DNA of 22,588 bases from positions 1 to 22,588 of the forward strand of contig JAUCBJ010002616.1 of NCBI GenBank assembly GCA_032718475.1, given 5' to 3'. A program made the translations under genes and the position numbers. Positions 1-8,940 of the stretch are shown here, in pieces; positions within the stretch are counted from its first letter, which is position 1; every line of letters starts with the position of its first letter. Below the pieces are notes generated by a model. The model searched no databases, was not told the DNA's origin, and saw nothing but the letters and a program-made list of their open reading frames with translations. The stretch comes from Nemertoderma westbladi (lineage: Eukaryota; Xenacoelomorpha; Nemertodermatida; Nemertodermatidae).

Positions 1-443
1 GCTATCAAAATTGACCAAATTGACTTAGTAGTCAGTCTCAGTAGAAAATGTCTGTAACAGGAAACACCTGACCAAATGAATGCATGTACTGGTATCGGTA
101 TCAAAATTGACCAAATTGACTGAGTAGCCAGACTCAGTAGAAAATGTCTGTAACAGGAAACACCTGACCAAATGAATGCATGTACTGGTATCGGTATCAA
201 AATTGACCAAATTGACTGAGTAGCCAGACTCAGTAGAAAATGTCTGTAACAGGAAACACCTGACCAAATGAATGCATGTACTGGTATCGGTATCAAAATT
301 GACCAAATTGACTTAGTAGTCAGACTCAGTAGAAAATGTCTGTAACAGGAAACACCTGACCAAATGAATGCATGTACTGGTATCGGTATCAAAATTGACC
401 AAATTGACTGAGTAGCCAGACTCAGTAGAAAATGTCTGTAACA
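1..443. repeat. 96-bp tandem repeat, about 4.6 copies
   Basis: The word ATCAAAATTGACC recurs at 4, 100, 196, 292 and 388, giving an exact 96-bp period. The array breaks off at about 443 after TGTAACAG. Copies differ at only a few sites, for example TTAGTAGTCAG versus TGAGTAGCCAG. Because 96 is divisible by 3, the minus strand stays open and gives a periodic 93-residue reading frame, which I regard as a by-product. The array begins before the window. It lies downstream of the coiled-coil gene's polyadenylation signal. Confidence 0.95.
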
Positions 444-622
444 GCGTCAAGCTGTATTATTTTCTTAAGTTATAGTGTCTACTCGACCACTACAGTATTA
501 TAATCGAGTACCACTATTGATTTATAAAAGTAAATATTTCTGTGGATTGCCTATACAGTGTAGATCTGAGGCATTTTACACCAGCTAATTAATAAAGGAA
601 CATGATATGAATTACAATAATA

Positions 623-628
623 TTTATT
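623..628 (-). promoter_or_regulatory. Polyadenylation signal AATAAA of the coiled-coil gene
   Basis: TTTATT on the plus strand reads AATAAA on the minus strand, about 25 bases downstream of the TAA stop at 653-655. This implies a very short 3' UTR. The 444-652 stretch holds nothing else recognisable. Confidence 0.6.
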
Positions 629-652
629 AAATATTAGGGGATAATTAATTGT

Positions 653-813
653 TTAATACGGCCATCTCCATGGATACTGGTATCGGAAGTACGGCGACAT
701 ATAATTCCAGTACGATGTGTAGTCACGTGATCGTTCCAGACGTCCAACTTCTCTTTCTAGCGATTTATTTTCGGCCTCCAGTTCAATTAGTTTGGTCTCC
801 ATTTCTTTTACGG
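653..813 (-). CDS. Coiled-coil protein gene, last coding exon (fifth exon seen)
   Basis: The acceptor TATACAG ends at 814 and the exon opens with CC, completing a split GCC (Ala) codon with the G left by the exon at 1000-1150. It encodes 52 residues and a TAA stop. The first half is a leucine-zipper-like coiled coil with Leu/Val at heptad spacing (METKLIELEAENKSLEREVG). The tail is very rich in aromatics and ends YQYPWRWPY. The stretch YTSYWNYMSP echoes WSDYWAQMYSP in the previous exon, so this aromatic motif occurs twice. I do not recognise the family; the function is unknown. The exon is supported by splice phase and by the AATAAA just beyond the stop. Confidence 0.75.
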
Positions 814-999
814 CTGTATAAATAAAGAATTTCCGCAATTAATTAGTGGTTCTGGAATTTATAGTCCCACTGTACTTTGTAGAATAATACCTATAGTAAA
901 TTTAAGCCTACTTCAATTCCTATAATAATATATCACATTATAAGATTAAAGTGCGATGTGTTTAAATTCCAGCTGTAATCTTCTATTTAGGGCCCCTAC

Positions 1000-1150
1000 C
1001 TTCTCTTTTGGACTCTAAGTCAGCGCTTCTCATTGTATTCAACATATCGCAATACCCATAAACATTATTATATCCGTGACGCGGACTGTACATCTGGGCC
1101 CAATAATCCGACCATGGGGACATCCTCAGTGCATCAACGGACGATTTGAT
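1000..1150 (-). CDS. Coiled-coil protein gene, fourth exon seen
   Basis: The acceptor TTATTGCAG ends at 1151, the donor GAAG/GTAGGG lies at 999-998, and the exon holds 50 codons plus one base. It starts IKSSVDALRM, continues with an aromatic and Tyr-rich segment (SPWSDYWAQMYSPRHGY), and ends ADLESKRE as a helix that runs into the coiled coil of the next exon. The start phase (0) matches the end of the exon at 1490-1656, and the one-base overhang matches the exon at 653-813. The intron to the next exon is only 186 bp (814-999). Confidence 0.75.
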
Positions 1151-1489
1151 CTGCAATAATTTATGTAATCGAGCCACAGAGTACTGTAGTACTATACGGG
1201 GTGGTTACATATAAGACTATTAAGGGCAGCACTAAACATCACCGCTGGAGACAACACTAGACAAACCCCGACGTTTTTGTACAATGTCAACTACAGTTAG
1301 TACTACACGTAGTCTATCAAAGTCTGATTAAGAATTTGGGACAGATGGTCTACAGTTCTCCAGACCCCCGCTAAGGGGCGATTAGGCATTAGCGTAGTGG
1401 ATTCTGTATGATAAACCTTCCTTGCTTCGTCCTGCGAATATAACCGAGTATTTGCCACGAATGCTGGAAGTATTACAGAATAGACCTAC
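1151..1489. other. Intron with a fragment of a dispersed repeat
   Basis: This is a 339-bp intron of the coiled-coil gene. At about 1340-1385 it carries the words TACAGTTCTCCAG and CCCCCGCTAAGGGG. These match the CTGCAGTTCTCCAGTCTGCCG / CTAGAGGG motif of the repeat family at 6898-7740 and 13190-13815. Nothing else is seen. Confidence 0.5.
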
Positions 1490-1656
1490 CTCATCCAGCA
1501 TTCTTCGGTTTTTCTGTTCTTGTTGTATCGCATTTTCTCGAACTTCCCTCTCTCTCCTTGACTTATCTTGTTCTTCAGCATCTCGTTTAGCCCTCGCCGA
1601 TATCTCAGCTGCTTTCGTTTCAGCCTCAATAACAGCGTCAAGTCTGGATAATATTT
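1490..1656 (-). CDS. Coiled-coil protein gene, third exon seen
   Basis: The acceptor TTTTTTTAG ends at 1657. The first two bases AA complete a Lys codon begun by the exon at 6580-6679, then come 55 codons, and the donor is GATGAG/GTAGGT at phase 0. The product is a highly charged continuous helix: ILSRLDAVIEAETKAAEISA, then a stretch dominated by Arg, Glu, Lys and Gln, ending RRMLDE. It is a typical coiled-coil or single alpha-helix composition. A hAT insertion starts only about 90 bp into the upstream intron. The plus-strand open frame over this exon is its antisense. Confidence 0.75.
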
Positions 1657-1758
1657 CTAAAAAAATACAATCGGTATTGACAAGTAATTCCTTATAACGA
1701 TCCTGTCTTTAGACTGACTGGGTAGATTTTGTCTAAAGCTGAGGCTGGCAAAAGCAGG

Positions 1759-2775
1759 GCCGGATTTACAGTGGTGGGTGGCCTGGGGCCGGGTCAGTGG
1801 TGGGGGGCCTGGGGCCGGGTCCCCGGGTCAGTGGTGGGGGGCCTGGGGCCGGGTCAGTGGTGGGGGTCCTGGGGCCGGGTCAGTGGTGGGGGGCCGGGTC
1901 AGTGGTGGGGGGCCGGGTCAGTGGTGGGGGGCCTAGGGCCGGGTCAGTGGTGGGGGGCCTGGGGCCGGGTCAGTGGTGGGGGGCCTGGGGACGGGTCAGT
2001 GGTGGGGGGCCTGGGGCCGGGTCAGTGGTGGGGGGCCTGGGGCCGGGTCAGTGGTGGGGGGGCCTGGGGCCGGGTCAGTGGTGGGGGGCATGGGGCCGGG
2101 TCAGTGGTGGGGGGCCTAGGGCCGGGTCAGTGGTGGGGGGCCTGGGGCCGGGTCAGTGGTGGGGGGCCTGGGGCCGGGTCAGTGGTGGGGGGCCTGGGGC
2201 CGGGTCAGTGGTGGGGGGCCTGGGGCCGGATTTACAGTGGTGGGTGGCCTGGGGCCGGGTCAGTGGTGGGGGGCCTGGGGCCGGGTCAGTGGTGGGGGGC
2301 CTGGGGCCGGGTCAGTGGTGGGGGTCCTGGGGCCGGGTCAGTGGTGGGGGGCCTGGGGCTGGGTCAGTGGTGGGGGGCCTGAGGCCGGGTCAGTGGTGGG
2401 GGGCCTAGGGCCGGGTCAGTGGTGGGGGGCCTGGGGCCGGGTCAGTGGTGGGGGGCCTGGGGCCGGGTCAGTGGTGGGGGGCCTGGGGCCGGGTCAGTGG
2501 TGGGGGGCCTGGGGCCGGGTCAGTGGTGGGGGGCCTGGGGCCGGGTCAGTGGTGGGGGGCCTAGGGCCGGGTCAGTGGTGGGGGGCCTGGGGCCAGGTCA
2601 GTGGTGGGGGGCCTGGGGCCGGGTCAGTGGTGGGGGGCCTGGGGCCGGGTCAGTGGTGGGGGGCCTGGGGCCGGGTCAGTGGTGGGGGGCCTGGGGACGG
2701 GACAGTGGTGGGGGGCCTGGGGCCGGGTCAGTGGTGGGTGGCCGGGGGCCGGGTCAGTGGTGGGGGGCCTGGGCT
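1759..2775. repeat. 26-bp G-rich minisatellite, about 38 units (left hAT end)
   Basis: The unit is GGGTCAGTGGTGGGGGG followed by CCTGGGGCC. The array runs nearly unbroken for 1 kb with point variants (CCTAGG, CATGGG, GGGACGG) and some shortened units. The first unit carries the transposon terminus motif CCGGATTTACAGTGGTGGG. The same variant reappears inside the array at about 2226, so the array seems to have grown from terminus sequence. Each unit has several G runs of 3-6, giving dense G-quadruplex potential on the plus strand and a C-rich strand in pre-mRNA of the host gene. Long Gly/Trp-rich open frames here are repeat artefacts. Confidence 0.95.
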
Positions 2776-2836
2776 CAACTGAATGGGGTTTGCACATCGG
2801 CGCCGAGCACTTCTCACAGACTATACTATACTCACT

Positions 2837-2900
2837 CCGGGCTGGATTAAGGCCTAGGCTAGCTAGGCTATAGCCTAGGGGCCCCCCGACTTTTTGGGGC
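2837..2900. repeat. Second hAT-like terminus with subterminal inverted repeats
   Basis: CCGGGCTGGATTAAG at 2837 resembles the hAT terminus consensus CAGGGCCGGATTTA. It is followed by CCTAGGCTA...TAGCCTAGG and GGGGCCCC...GGGGCCCC inverted repeats, the kind of subterminal structure common in hAT relatives. It may be the end of an older element buried in the larger insertion. No partner end or target duplication was found. Confidence 0.4.
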
Positions 2901-4374
2901 CCCCAATTCCTATGTAGAGGGAGGAGGTGCAAATTAAAAATTAGAAATCAATAAATAATGTAAAATTGAAACTTGACTTGAAAACCATGAATTTTACCGG
3001 TTTATGACCGGTTACAGCTTTTACCGGATATGAGTCAGGAAATGTTTGGAAATTTCCGGAAATTTCATATACATTTTTTCAGAAACTTTCTATACATTTT
3101 CCGGAAATTTCCTATTTTATTAATTATATATTTAGCACATTCTGAAAACATATAGTAAAACACAAATTAGGGTAAACACGTTCGTGGGGCCTTCGCGCAG
3201 GACGAGGCTCAGTTATCAGATACAGATTTATATTGAGCAATTCTATCCCAAAATCGGTATTTAAGAAATTTAACCAAACCGCCAATAAGAATAAATCAAA
3301 GAAGAGAGAAAAGTTCCCCCCTCGCTTCAACCGCCCTCTTATTAATATGCACCACCCCAACCTAAAGGAGCACAGAGGATAACTGAAAGGCAGGATATAG
3401 AAAGCTGGCTTATTAGTTACACTAGTGCCCTGCCTTTATGTCCTATATAGATGTAATTACCCGTTGCCAAGTAGTAGGCAATGGACAGCTAGTATGCCAA
3501 GGAATGGGGGAGGTATAGAGCTGCGAGGGCATTTTGATACTTAATTACGTTTAGATCAATTAAAACCACATTTCTTAAAGCAAATCACTTGAACTAATTA
3601 AACACTATAATGGAATGGGGTATGTGGATTACAGCTGTATAACTTTTAAGTATAATTATTTATATATTATGCTCTAAAATAATTAATTTCCATTAAAAGA
3701 CAGGCTTGAAAATGCTGTTTTTACCTTAACCAACTTAATTAATTTTATTTTAATTTAATTAATTAACTGCTATTATCTTAGCTTCTCGAAGGCCACACAT
3801 AAATTAAACTTGGAAAATTTCTAAACTTTTGCCAAACAACAAGTGTACCAAGTTTGGATAGATTTCATTGATGTTTGGCTGAGTTATTAACGGCTAAAAT
3901 TGAACACAACAGAACAACAGACACACCGATTGAGTTAGTGGTACCTGTATGCTAAGCTCGCTTACTTTCGTTGCTCGCCCCACAAGGGATTCCTGCTTAG
4001 ATGCGTTTAGGTGGTTCGTTGTCTTGTCTCTTGTGGTCGTAACTCCGGATGAAATATACTTTTCCGGAAATGTCCTTGAAAAACATATTTTAGGAAAACT
4101 CACATCCATATATATTACACGTGGAAATTAGACATTTGAAGCATGTTCCTGTTTATATCAGTATAAAAACAAATAATCAAAAAATTGAAGAATTGAAGAA
4201 TCGAAAGTGAAGAAAATATAATTTCATAAGGTACATAAGTTTACTGTTTTTAACTTTTTGTTTTTCATATATATTGGGAAAAATAAGTGGCAAAATTCAA
4301 AATTGCCTGTTCGGTTTCAGTTCGATTCCGGTTCAGCTCGCCGATAGTTCGATCGATCCCTATAATTGTGGGAT
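2901..4374. other. AT-rich core of the hAT insertion, no gene recognised
   Basis: There is no transposase-like frame; the open frames are short and featureless. Visible items are an 18-bp perfect palindrome GAAATTTCCGGAAATTTC at 3049-3066 with a partial second copy near 3100-3112, and the 17-mer GTGGGGCCTTCGCGCAG at 3184-3200, which recurs elsewhere in the window. TTAATTAA-type AT-rich stretches lie around 3730-3770. Confidence 0.5.
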
Positions 4375-4955
4375 CGTGGTGGGGGGCCCCCTGTGGTGGG
4401 GGGCCCCCTGTGGTGGGGGGCTCCCTGTGGTGGGGGGCCCCCTGTGGTGGGGGGCTCCCTGTGGTGGGGGGCCCCCTGTGGTGGGGGGCGCCCTGTAGTG
4501 GGGGGCCTCCTGTGGTGGGGGCCCCCTGTGGTGGGGGGCCCCTGTGGTGGGGGGGCCCCCTGTGGTGGGGAGCCCCCTGTGGTGGGGGGCCCCCTGTGGT
4601 GGGGGGCTCCCTGTGGTGGGGGGCCCCCCTGTGGTGGGGGGCCCCGTGTGGTGGGGGGCCCCCTGTGGTGGGGGGCTCCCTGTGGTGGGGGGCCCCCTGT
4701 GGTGGGGGGCGCCCTGTAGTGGGGGGCCTCCTGTGGTGGGGGCCCCCTGTGGTGGGGGGCCCCTGTGGTGGGGGGGCCCCCTGTGGTGGGGAGCCCCCTG
4801 TGGTGGGGGGCTCCCTGTGGTGGGGGGCCCCCCTGTGGCGGGGGGCCCCCTGTGGTGGGGGGCCCCCTGTGGTGGGGGGCTCCCTGTGGTGGGGGGCCCC
4901 CCTGTGGTGGGGGGCCCCCTGTGGTGGGGGGCGCCCTGTGGTGGGGGGCCTGGAG
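4375..4955. repeat. 17-bp G-rich minisatellite with a 221-bp higher-order period (right hAT end)
   Basis: The basic unit is CCCCCTGTGGTGGGGGG, about 34 copies, with variants such as CTCC, GCGCC and CTGTAGTGG. The variant series starting GCGCCCTGTAGTGGGG at 4488 is repeated at 4709, an offset of 221 bp, so blocks of about 13 units were duplicated. Units can form both G-quadruplexes and GGGGGCCCCC hairpins. The core GTGGTGGGGGGCC is shared with the left-end array, in the same direct orientation. Pro/His- and Gly/Trp-rich open frames over it are artefacts. A run of 19 C follows at 4967-4985. Confidence 0.95.
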
Positions 4956-5224
4956 CCTCGACCCCTCCCCCCCCCCCCCCCCCCCATAAATACGGCCCTG
5001 GGCAAAAGTATGTGTATGTATGTTTATTGATATGTATAAACCACCAAATGGCTTCAAACCACCTGCATGTATTGGGGAATTACTGTAAAGGCAAAGCAAA
5101 CTGTCGACAGAGGCCGGAGGCGACCCGAAGTCTCCTCTATCGATAGCTGCTTCCCGAGGGTAGGGTGGGCGATACTCCTATCCCTTGTAAAGGCAACTAT
5201 TTATCAATTATTATTAAATTATTT

Positions 5225-6125
5225 ACCACTGGGGAGAAAAGCCAACCAACCACCAAGTTTAAGGCTGAATCTCCAGCTGAACGCCTCAAAGGTTGGAAGG
5301 CCCACTTTGAGAAGTTTCTAAACAATGGCAGGGTTTTTGCTTGATAGCTTCATATACATATACGCAGATACATCGTGTATCTGAGTCTGATTGGTGACCT
5401 CTCCTTTGCTGAAATCTAGACTGCAGCTAGGAGCATCAAGACCAATCGTGCAGAGTGGAATAGGCCTATATATATTATCTTATCTATCTCTATTACAGTA
5501 TATTGGTTGACTTTAAAGCCTTTTACTCAGTCTCCCGGCCACGTATGTTAAGCATACTGGCAGCAAATGGGAGGGAAATTATTGCAGTTATCAGGTCACC
5601 ACTGTACGGATGGTTGCATCACATTTGTGTCTACTGCTGATGGTGACACAGATCCATTCGAAGTCTCATGGGGGAGTCCTTCAGGGTGATACACTTGCAC
5701 CATCCACATTCGTAGTTGTGGTTGACTATGTTTTACGCATGTCCTTACAGTAGACCATCTTAATAAAGATGGGGGTGATGGTAATACCCCCCCTACTGGC
5801 ACAAAAAGTAGAGGAAATCCAGCAAAGTACCTGACTGATCTAGACTTTGGTGATGACTTAGGGGTACTGTCAGAGTCACTAGAGGGAGCCCAAGGGTTCC
5901 TCTGCTCATTGGGGCAGGTTGCTTCTAGTGTGGGTCTTTTTGTTAACTCCATGAAGACAAAATTATGTCACTGAACCTAGACATCACTCAAGAAATGTCT
6001 GATCGTAAGGGCATAAGCTCTAGGGATGGCTTCTTTAGCTCGTGGATGATGTTAGACTGTCATCAACCCCAGCTTAGCGCAATTATTGTAATGTAAAAGC
6101 TTGAATATCTGGGACGTTTACAACA
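5225..6125 (+). pseudogene. Decayed non-LTR retrotransposon reverse transcriptase
   Basis: Pieces of a non-LTR ORF2 appear in order on the plus strand, in shifting frames and with stops. They are SPAERLKGWKAHFEKFLN (5270s, linker before RT), IGDLSFAEI...TAARSIKTNRA, VDFKAFYSVSRPRMLSILAA near 5505-5575 (RT motif A), LQGDTLAP near 5675 (the QG motif), and DLDFGDDLGVLSESLE near 5835-5880. In the last, FADD of the catalytic motif has become FGDD. A final KLEYLGR near 6095 matches the F-K-Y-L-G box. No endonuclease, 3' tail or target duplication was seen. At least two frameshifts and several stops make it non-functional. The clade was not resolved. Confidence 0.85.
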
Positions 6126-6579
6126 GCTGTCGATTAAACTAACAAAACCAGAAAACTGAACCAGGGTGCCAGCCAGGTACCAACATTGGTAGTTGGGGGT
6201 AGACTCAACTTCAACAATTTTCATAGGTGTCTTGTCGTGTGCGTAGCCTACTGTACGTACATTATATTGGTTGCTTACGATGTTTTTTATTACAGTAGGT
6301 TAACTGAGAAAGTATTAGTTAAATAATTAGTGCTCTTTATTTTATTTGAGACAGGTTTGTTTAAAGTCTTCTTAATGGCGTTCTAGTTTGATATTGCTAG
6401 AATGTAGCTAGCTGCTCGGATTGATGTGAAAGAATAATTAACGTTTCTACATCAAACACAATTATTCTATTCACAATTCTTTACTTTATCTCAAGAAATT
6501 ATTTAATTCATACGTTTATCATAAAATTATCATCTTTTGTTATAGACGAGTGTGATAAAATTAATGATATTTAACTTAC
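6126..6579. other. Intronic sequence, nothing recognised
   Basis: AT-rich intron between the reverse-transcriptase relic and the exon at 6580-6679. No repeat, frame or RNA gene could be supported. Confidence 0.5.
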
Positions 6580-6679
6580 TTGTCCTGTGTTTCTCCAAGT
6601 CCTTGTATTTCACATCAATTTCATTTAATATCCGAGAGTGATCATGTCGTAACATGTCTCTCCTTTCTTTTACTTCGGC
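6580..6679 (-). CDS. Coiled-coil protein gene, second exon seen
   Basis: The acceptor TTATTTTCAG ends at 6680 and the donor ACAA/GTAAGT (consensus) follows 6580. The exon has 33 codons plus one base. It encodes AEVKERRDMLRHDHSRILNE followed by IDVKYKDLEKHRT, an amphipathic charged helix. The phase agrees on both sides: the exon at 8761-8940 ends in phase 0 and the exon at 1490-1656 begins with the two bases needed to complete AAA. The exon is too short to appear as a long open frame. Confidence 0.75.
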
Positions 6680-6897
6680 CTGAAAATAACATCAGCGATA
6701 CAGTTAGTAGGTGATAATTAATTAAAAATTATTCAGTGATTTTGTGGGAAAAGTATAAATTTTTCAGTTACGTTTCAAAACTGGATTATATATCTATGTA
6801 GGTAAGGTTCTACTGTACTATTAAAAGCTAACCTTACCATCTAAAGTACCGGTTGCCATTATCGAGTGAGACATTTTAAACTTTCCATAAGAATGAA

Positions 6898-7740
6898 AAA
6901 AAGGTATAGGGTAAAAGTATTGTGGGGCGAGCCACGAAGTTGGCGGAGCCTTAGCGAATTGACACTGTTAGGGGGTGGGTCAATTTATGCAAATAGTTGT
7001 CGTCGTCGTCGTTGTCGTCGTCGTCGTCGTCGTCGTCGTTACGATTTTGACATGCTAATAACTTTGTCGGATTTAAAGCTGCCAAGTTGAAAATTTGTAG
7101 GTATCAATATGAGCAAAAGTTGAGATTTTTGAGAGACTTTCAGACACCATCAGTGCAATGGTCTCCCGCTAGAGGGCCACATATCTAAACATTAAATGCC
7201 CTCCCATTTCTTTGCTTTTAATCCGTTTAAGCTGAAACTTGGCAGATATGTATTAGACCATTAGCTGTGACTTTCAAAGGAGGCGAATCCATCTGCAGTT
7301 CTCCAGTCTGCCGTTAGAGGGCCAAAGGTCTGAAAGTGAAATCGTTGTCGTCGTTACGATTTTGACATGCTAATAACTTTGTCGGATTTAAAGCTGCCAA
7401 GTTGAAAATTTCTAGGTATCAATATGAGCTAAAGTTGAGATTTTTGAGAGACTTTCAGACACCATCAGTGCAATGGTCTCCCGCTAGAGGGCCACATGTC
7501 TAAACATTAAATGCCCTCCCATTTCTTTGCTTTAATCGGTCTGCCGCTATACGACGAAATTTCTGAAAGTGAGATCCGTCTCTCATTTCGTTATCCGTTA
7601 TTCAAGATGAAACTTGGCCGATGTACGTATGTACTATTCATCCATAGGCTGTGTCTTTGTGGGGCTGGAGACCCTAATCCATCTTCAGTTCTCACTATAC
7701 CGCTAGAGTCAGAAATGTCTGAATAGAAATGAAAGAGGTA
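6898..7740. repeat. Dispersed repeat region with two near-identical copies of about 183 bp
   Basis: 7041-7223 and 7356-7537 are almost identical (offset 315; I see about three substitutions). They share TTTGACATGCTAATAACTTT and TCTCCCGCTAGAGGGCCACA. Between and after them are shorter degenerate units with CTGCAGTTCTCCAGTCTGCCG, a CTAGAGGG-like box and CTGAAAGTGA. The same family is present in reverse orientation at 13190-13815 and as a fragment near 1340. No protein frame was recognised. It lies in intron 6680-8760 of the coiled-coil gene. Confidence 0.85.
6999..7039. repeat. (GTC)n microsatellite
   Basis: About 13 GTC/GTT triplets precede the first long repeat copy. A short relic of the same triplet (TCGTTGTCGTCGTT) precedes the second copy at about 7342, so the microsatellite belongs to the repeat unit and has expanded in one copy. 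The poly-Arg reading frame across it is spurious. Confidence 0.9.
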
Positions 7741-7742
7741 AA

Positions 7743-8760
7743 AAGTGATTAGGCGAAATCTGCTTAAAATTTGCTAATACAGTAATACTTTCGAATTAGT
7801 ACTTAAATTAAATTTAAGTCACGTGCTGCGCGAAGGCCCCACTTCGTGTATTTAAATATATGCAAGTATTTTTTCTGTAACAGTCCAAAAATATTACCGA
7901 TTAAAAAAAACAGTTGTGAAAATGGAACAGAATTGTTGAGACATATCTGACGTGTCTGTTTGCATGCCAAGTTGAGTGATTCCTAATTGAATGATAAATA
8001 TTTTAAGCATTTTGGGATTTAAGCATTCAGTGAGATTATTTTACTGACAGTGAAACGATTTTTCCGATCTCACCGGAGATTAATAGTCTTCCAGTTATTT
8101 TTTACTTAGTCTCTTCAAGGGATTTCCTTGTTGAGCAAATAATTCAATAAAAAGGGCATTCTTTTAGGTCTTAGCCAGTGGCAAACCTGAGAGGATAGAT
8201 AGATAACTCTGTACCAAACAGAATATTAAATATTTTGCAGATTTGCTTAAATGAAAACTCTTCTAGCATATTGGTCACATGCTATAAATAATTGTATGAC
8301 AACGAACAGTTACATAACAATTCCATGTATATACACTAACGGAGTTAAGTGATAAAAATATATATTGAATTTTATTGTTACAAACTAAATTATTTATAAG
8401 CGAGTGTACAGTACAGCGCCCCATCAGATAGTTAGTAAAGAAAAATACATTTAAATTAAAATACCGTTATGTCAATCTATAAAATATATTATTTGGTGAG
8501 ACAACGTACGTAGGTTAGTCTTCGTGCGTAGCGTTTCATCTGCTCAAGCAAAACTGGTGAATCAGAGTGAGGTACATCGAAGCATACATGGTTAGTTGTG
8601 AGGGGTGCCTGGGTTAGATAAATAATTGGGTTTACGTGGTTGTTAGATATATGAGTGGTTTATTGGTTAGCTGTGTAAAATAATTAATTAATTAATGCCT
8701 GCATTGAGAAAATTAGATGTTAGCGTGTTAATGGTCTGGTGATGCACTCCTGCGTGACAC
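7743..8760. other. Intronic sequence with one copy of a recurring 17-mer
   Basis: Apart from CTGCGCGAAGGCCCCAC at 7826-7842 (the inverse of 3184-3200, and near-identical to 9450-9466), I see only AT-rich intron sequence. No exon with credible splice sites was found. Confidence 0.5.
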
Positions 8761-8940
8761 CTTTATCGCCTGTTCTTCCCTCCTCAATCTCTCTTTCTGT
8801 TTCTTTATGGCTACGGCTTCAGCGTCCGCTAATGACAGACTTCTAGGCGCCTCCGGAAGTGCGTCTACGTCTACGTAAGATACCAACGCGCCGTATTTGT
8901 CTTTGTTGAGGACCGGTACGAATCGATGTCCTGGAGGTAT
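8761..8940 (-). CDS. Coiled-coil protein gene, first exon seen (internal)
   Basis: The acceptor TGATTTAG ends at 8941 and the donor ATAAAG/GTGTCA follows 8761. The exon has exactly 60 codons, phase 0 at both ends. It opens with IPPGHRFVPVLNKDKYGALV, a compact non-helical segment, then YVDVDALPEAPRSLSLADAE, and ends in a basic helix KKQKERLRREEQAIK that begins the coiled coil. No initiator Met or upstream in-frame extension is visible, so 5' exons must lie further upstream. The five exons together encode 252 residues. The 21755-21889 zinc-finger exon ends in phase 0 and could be spliced to this one. The product is unidentified; filament, ciliary or sperm roles are common for such proteins but nothing here shows it. 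Confidence 0.7.

Larger units (their letters stand above)
1755..5000. mobile_element. hAT-superfamily insertion, non-autonomous, with an 8-bp target duplication
   Basis: The left end starts CAGGGCCGGATTTA at 1755. The right end at 4987-5000 is the inverted TAAATACGGCCCTG, so 13 of 14 terminal bases agree. The element is flanked by a perfect direct 8-bp repeat GGCAAAAG (1747-1754 and 5001-5008). An 8-bp duplication and CAGGG termini are hallmarks of hAT transposons. The 3246-bp body holds two GC-rich minisatellites, one near each end, and an AT-rich core with no recognisable transposase, so it must have been mobilised in trans if it moved in this form. It lies in the 4.9-kb intron 1657-6579 of the coiled-coil gene. 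Confidence 0.85.

Noticed and set aside
1729-2932. Several long Gly/Trp-rich open frames on the plus strand and a Pro-rich one on the minus strand
   Set aside because: They follow the 26-bp minisatellite in every frame, change frame when unit length changes, and have no non-repetitive coding part.
3049-3066. STAT-type binding site (TTCCGGAA palindrome)
   Set aside because: The palindrome is real but lies inside an intronic transposon with a degenerate tandem copy nearby; nothing links it to regulation.
3949-4131. Transposase fragment in the core of the hAT insertion
   Set aside because: The short frames here show no hAT dimerisation or DDE motifs on either strand.
4265-5146. Pro/His/Arg-rich and Gly/Trp-rich open frames of up to 260 codons
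   Set aside because: Direct translations of the 17-bp array on both strands; no splice sites or unique domains.
6866-7090. Frame with a poly-Arg run
   Set aside because: The Arg run is the (GTC)n microsatellite and the remainder is the dispersed repeat.
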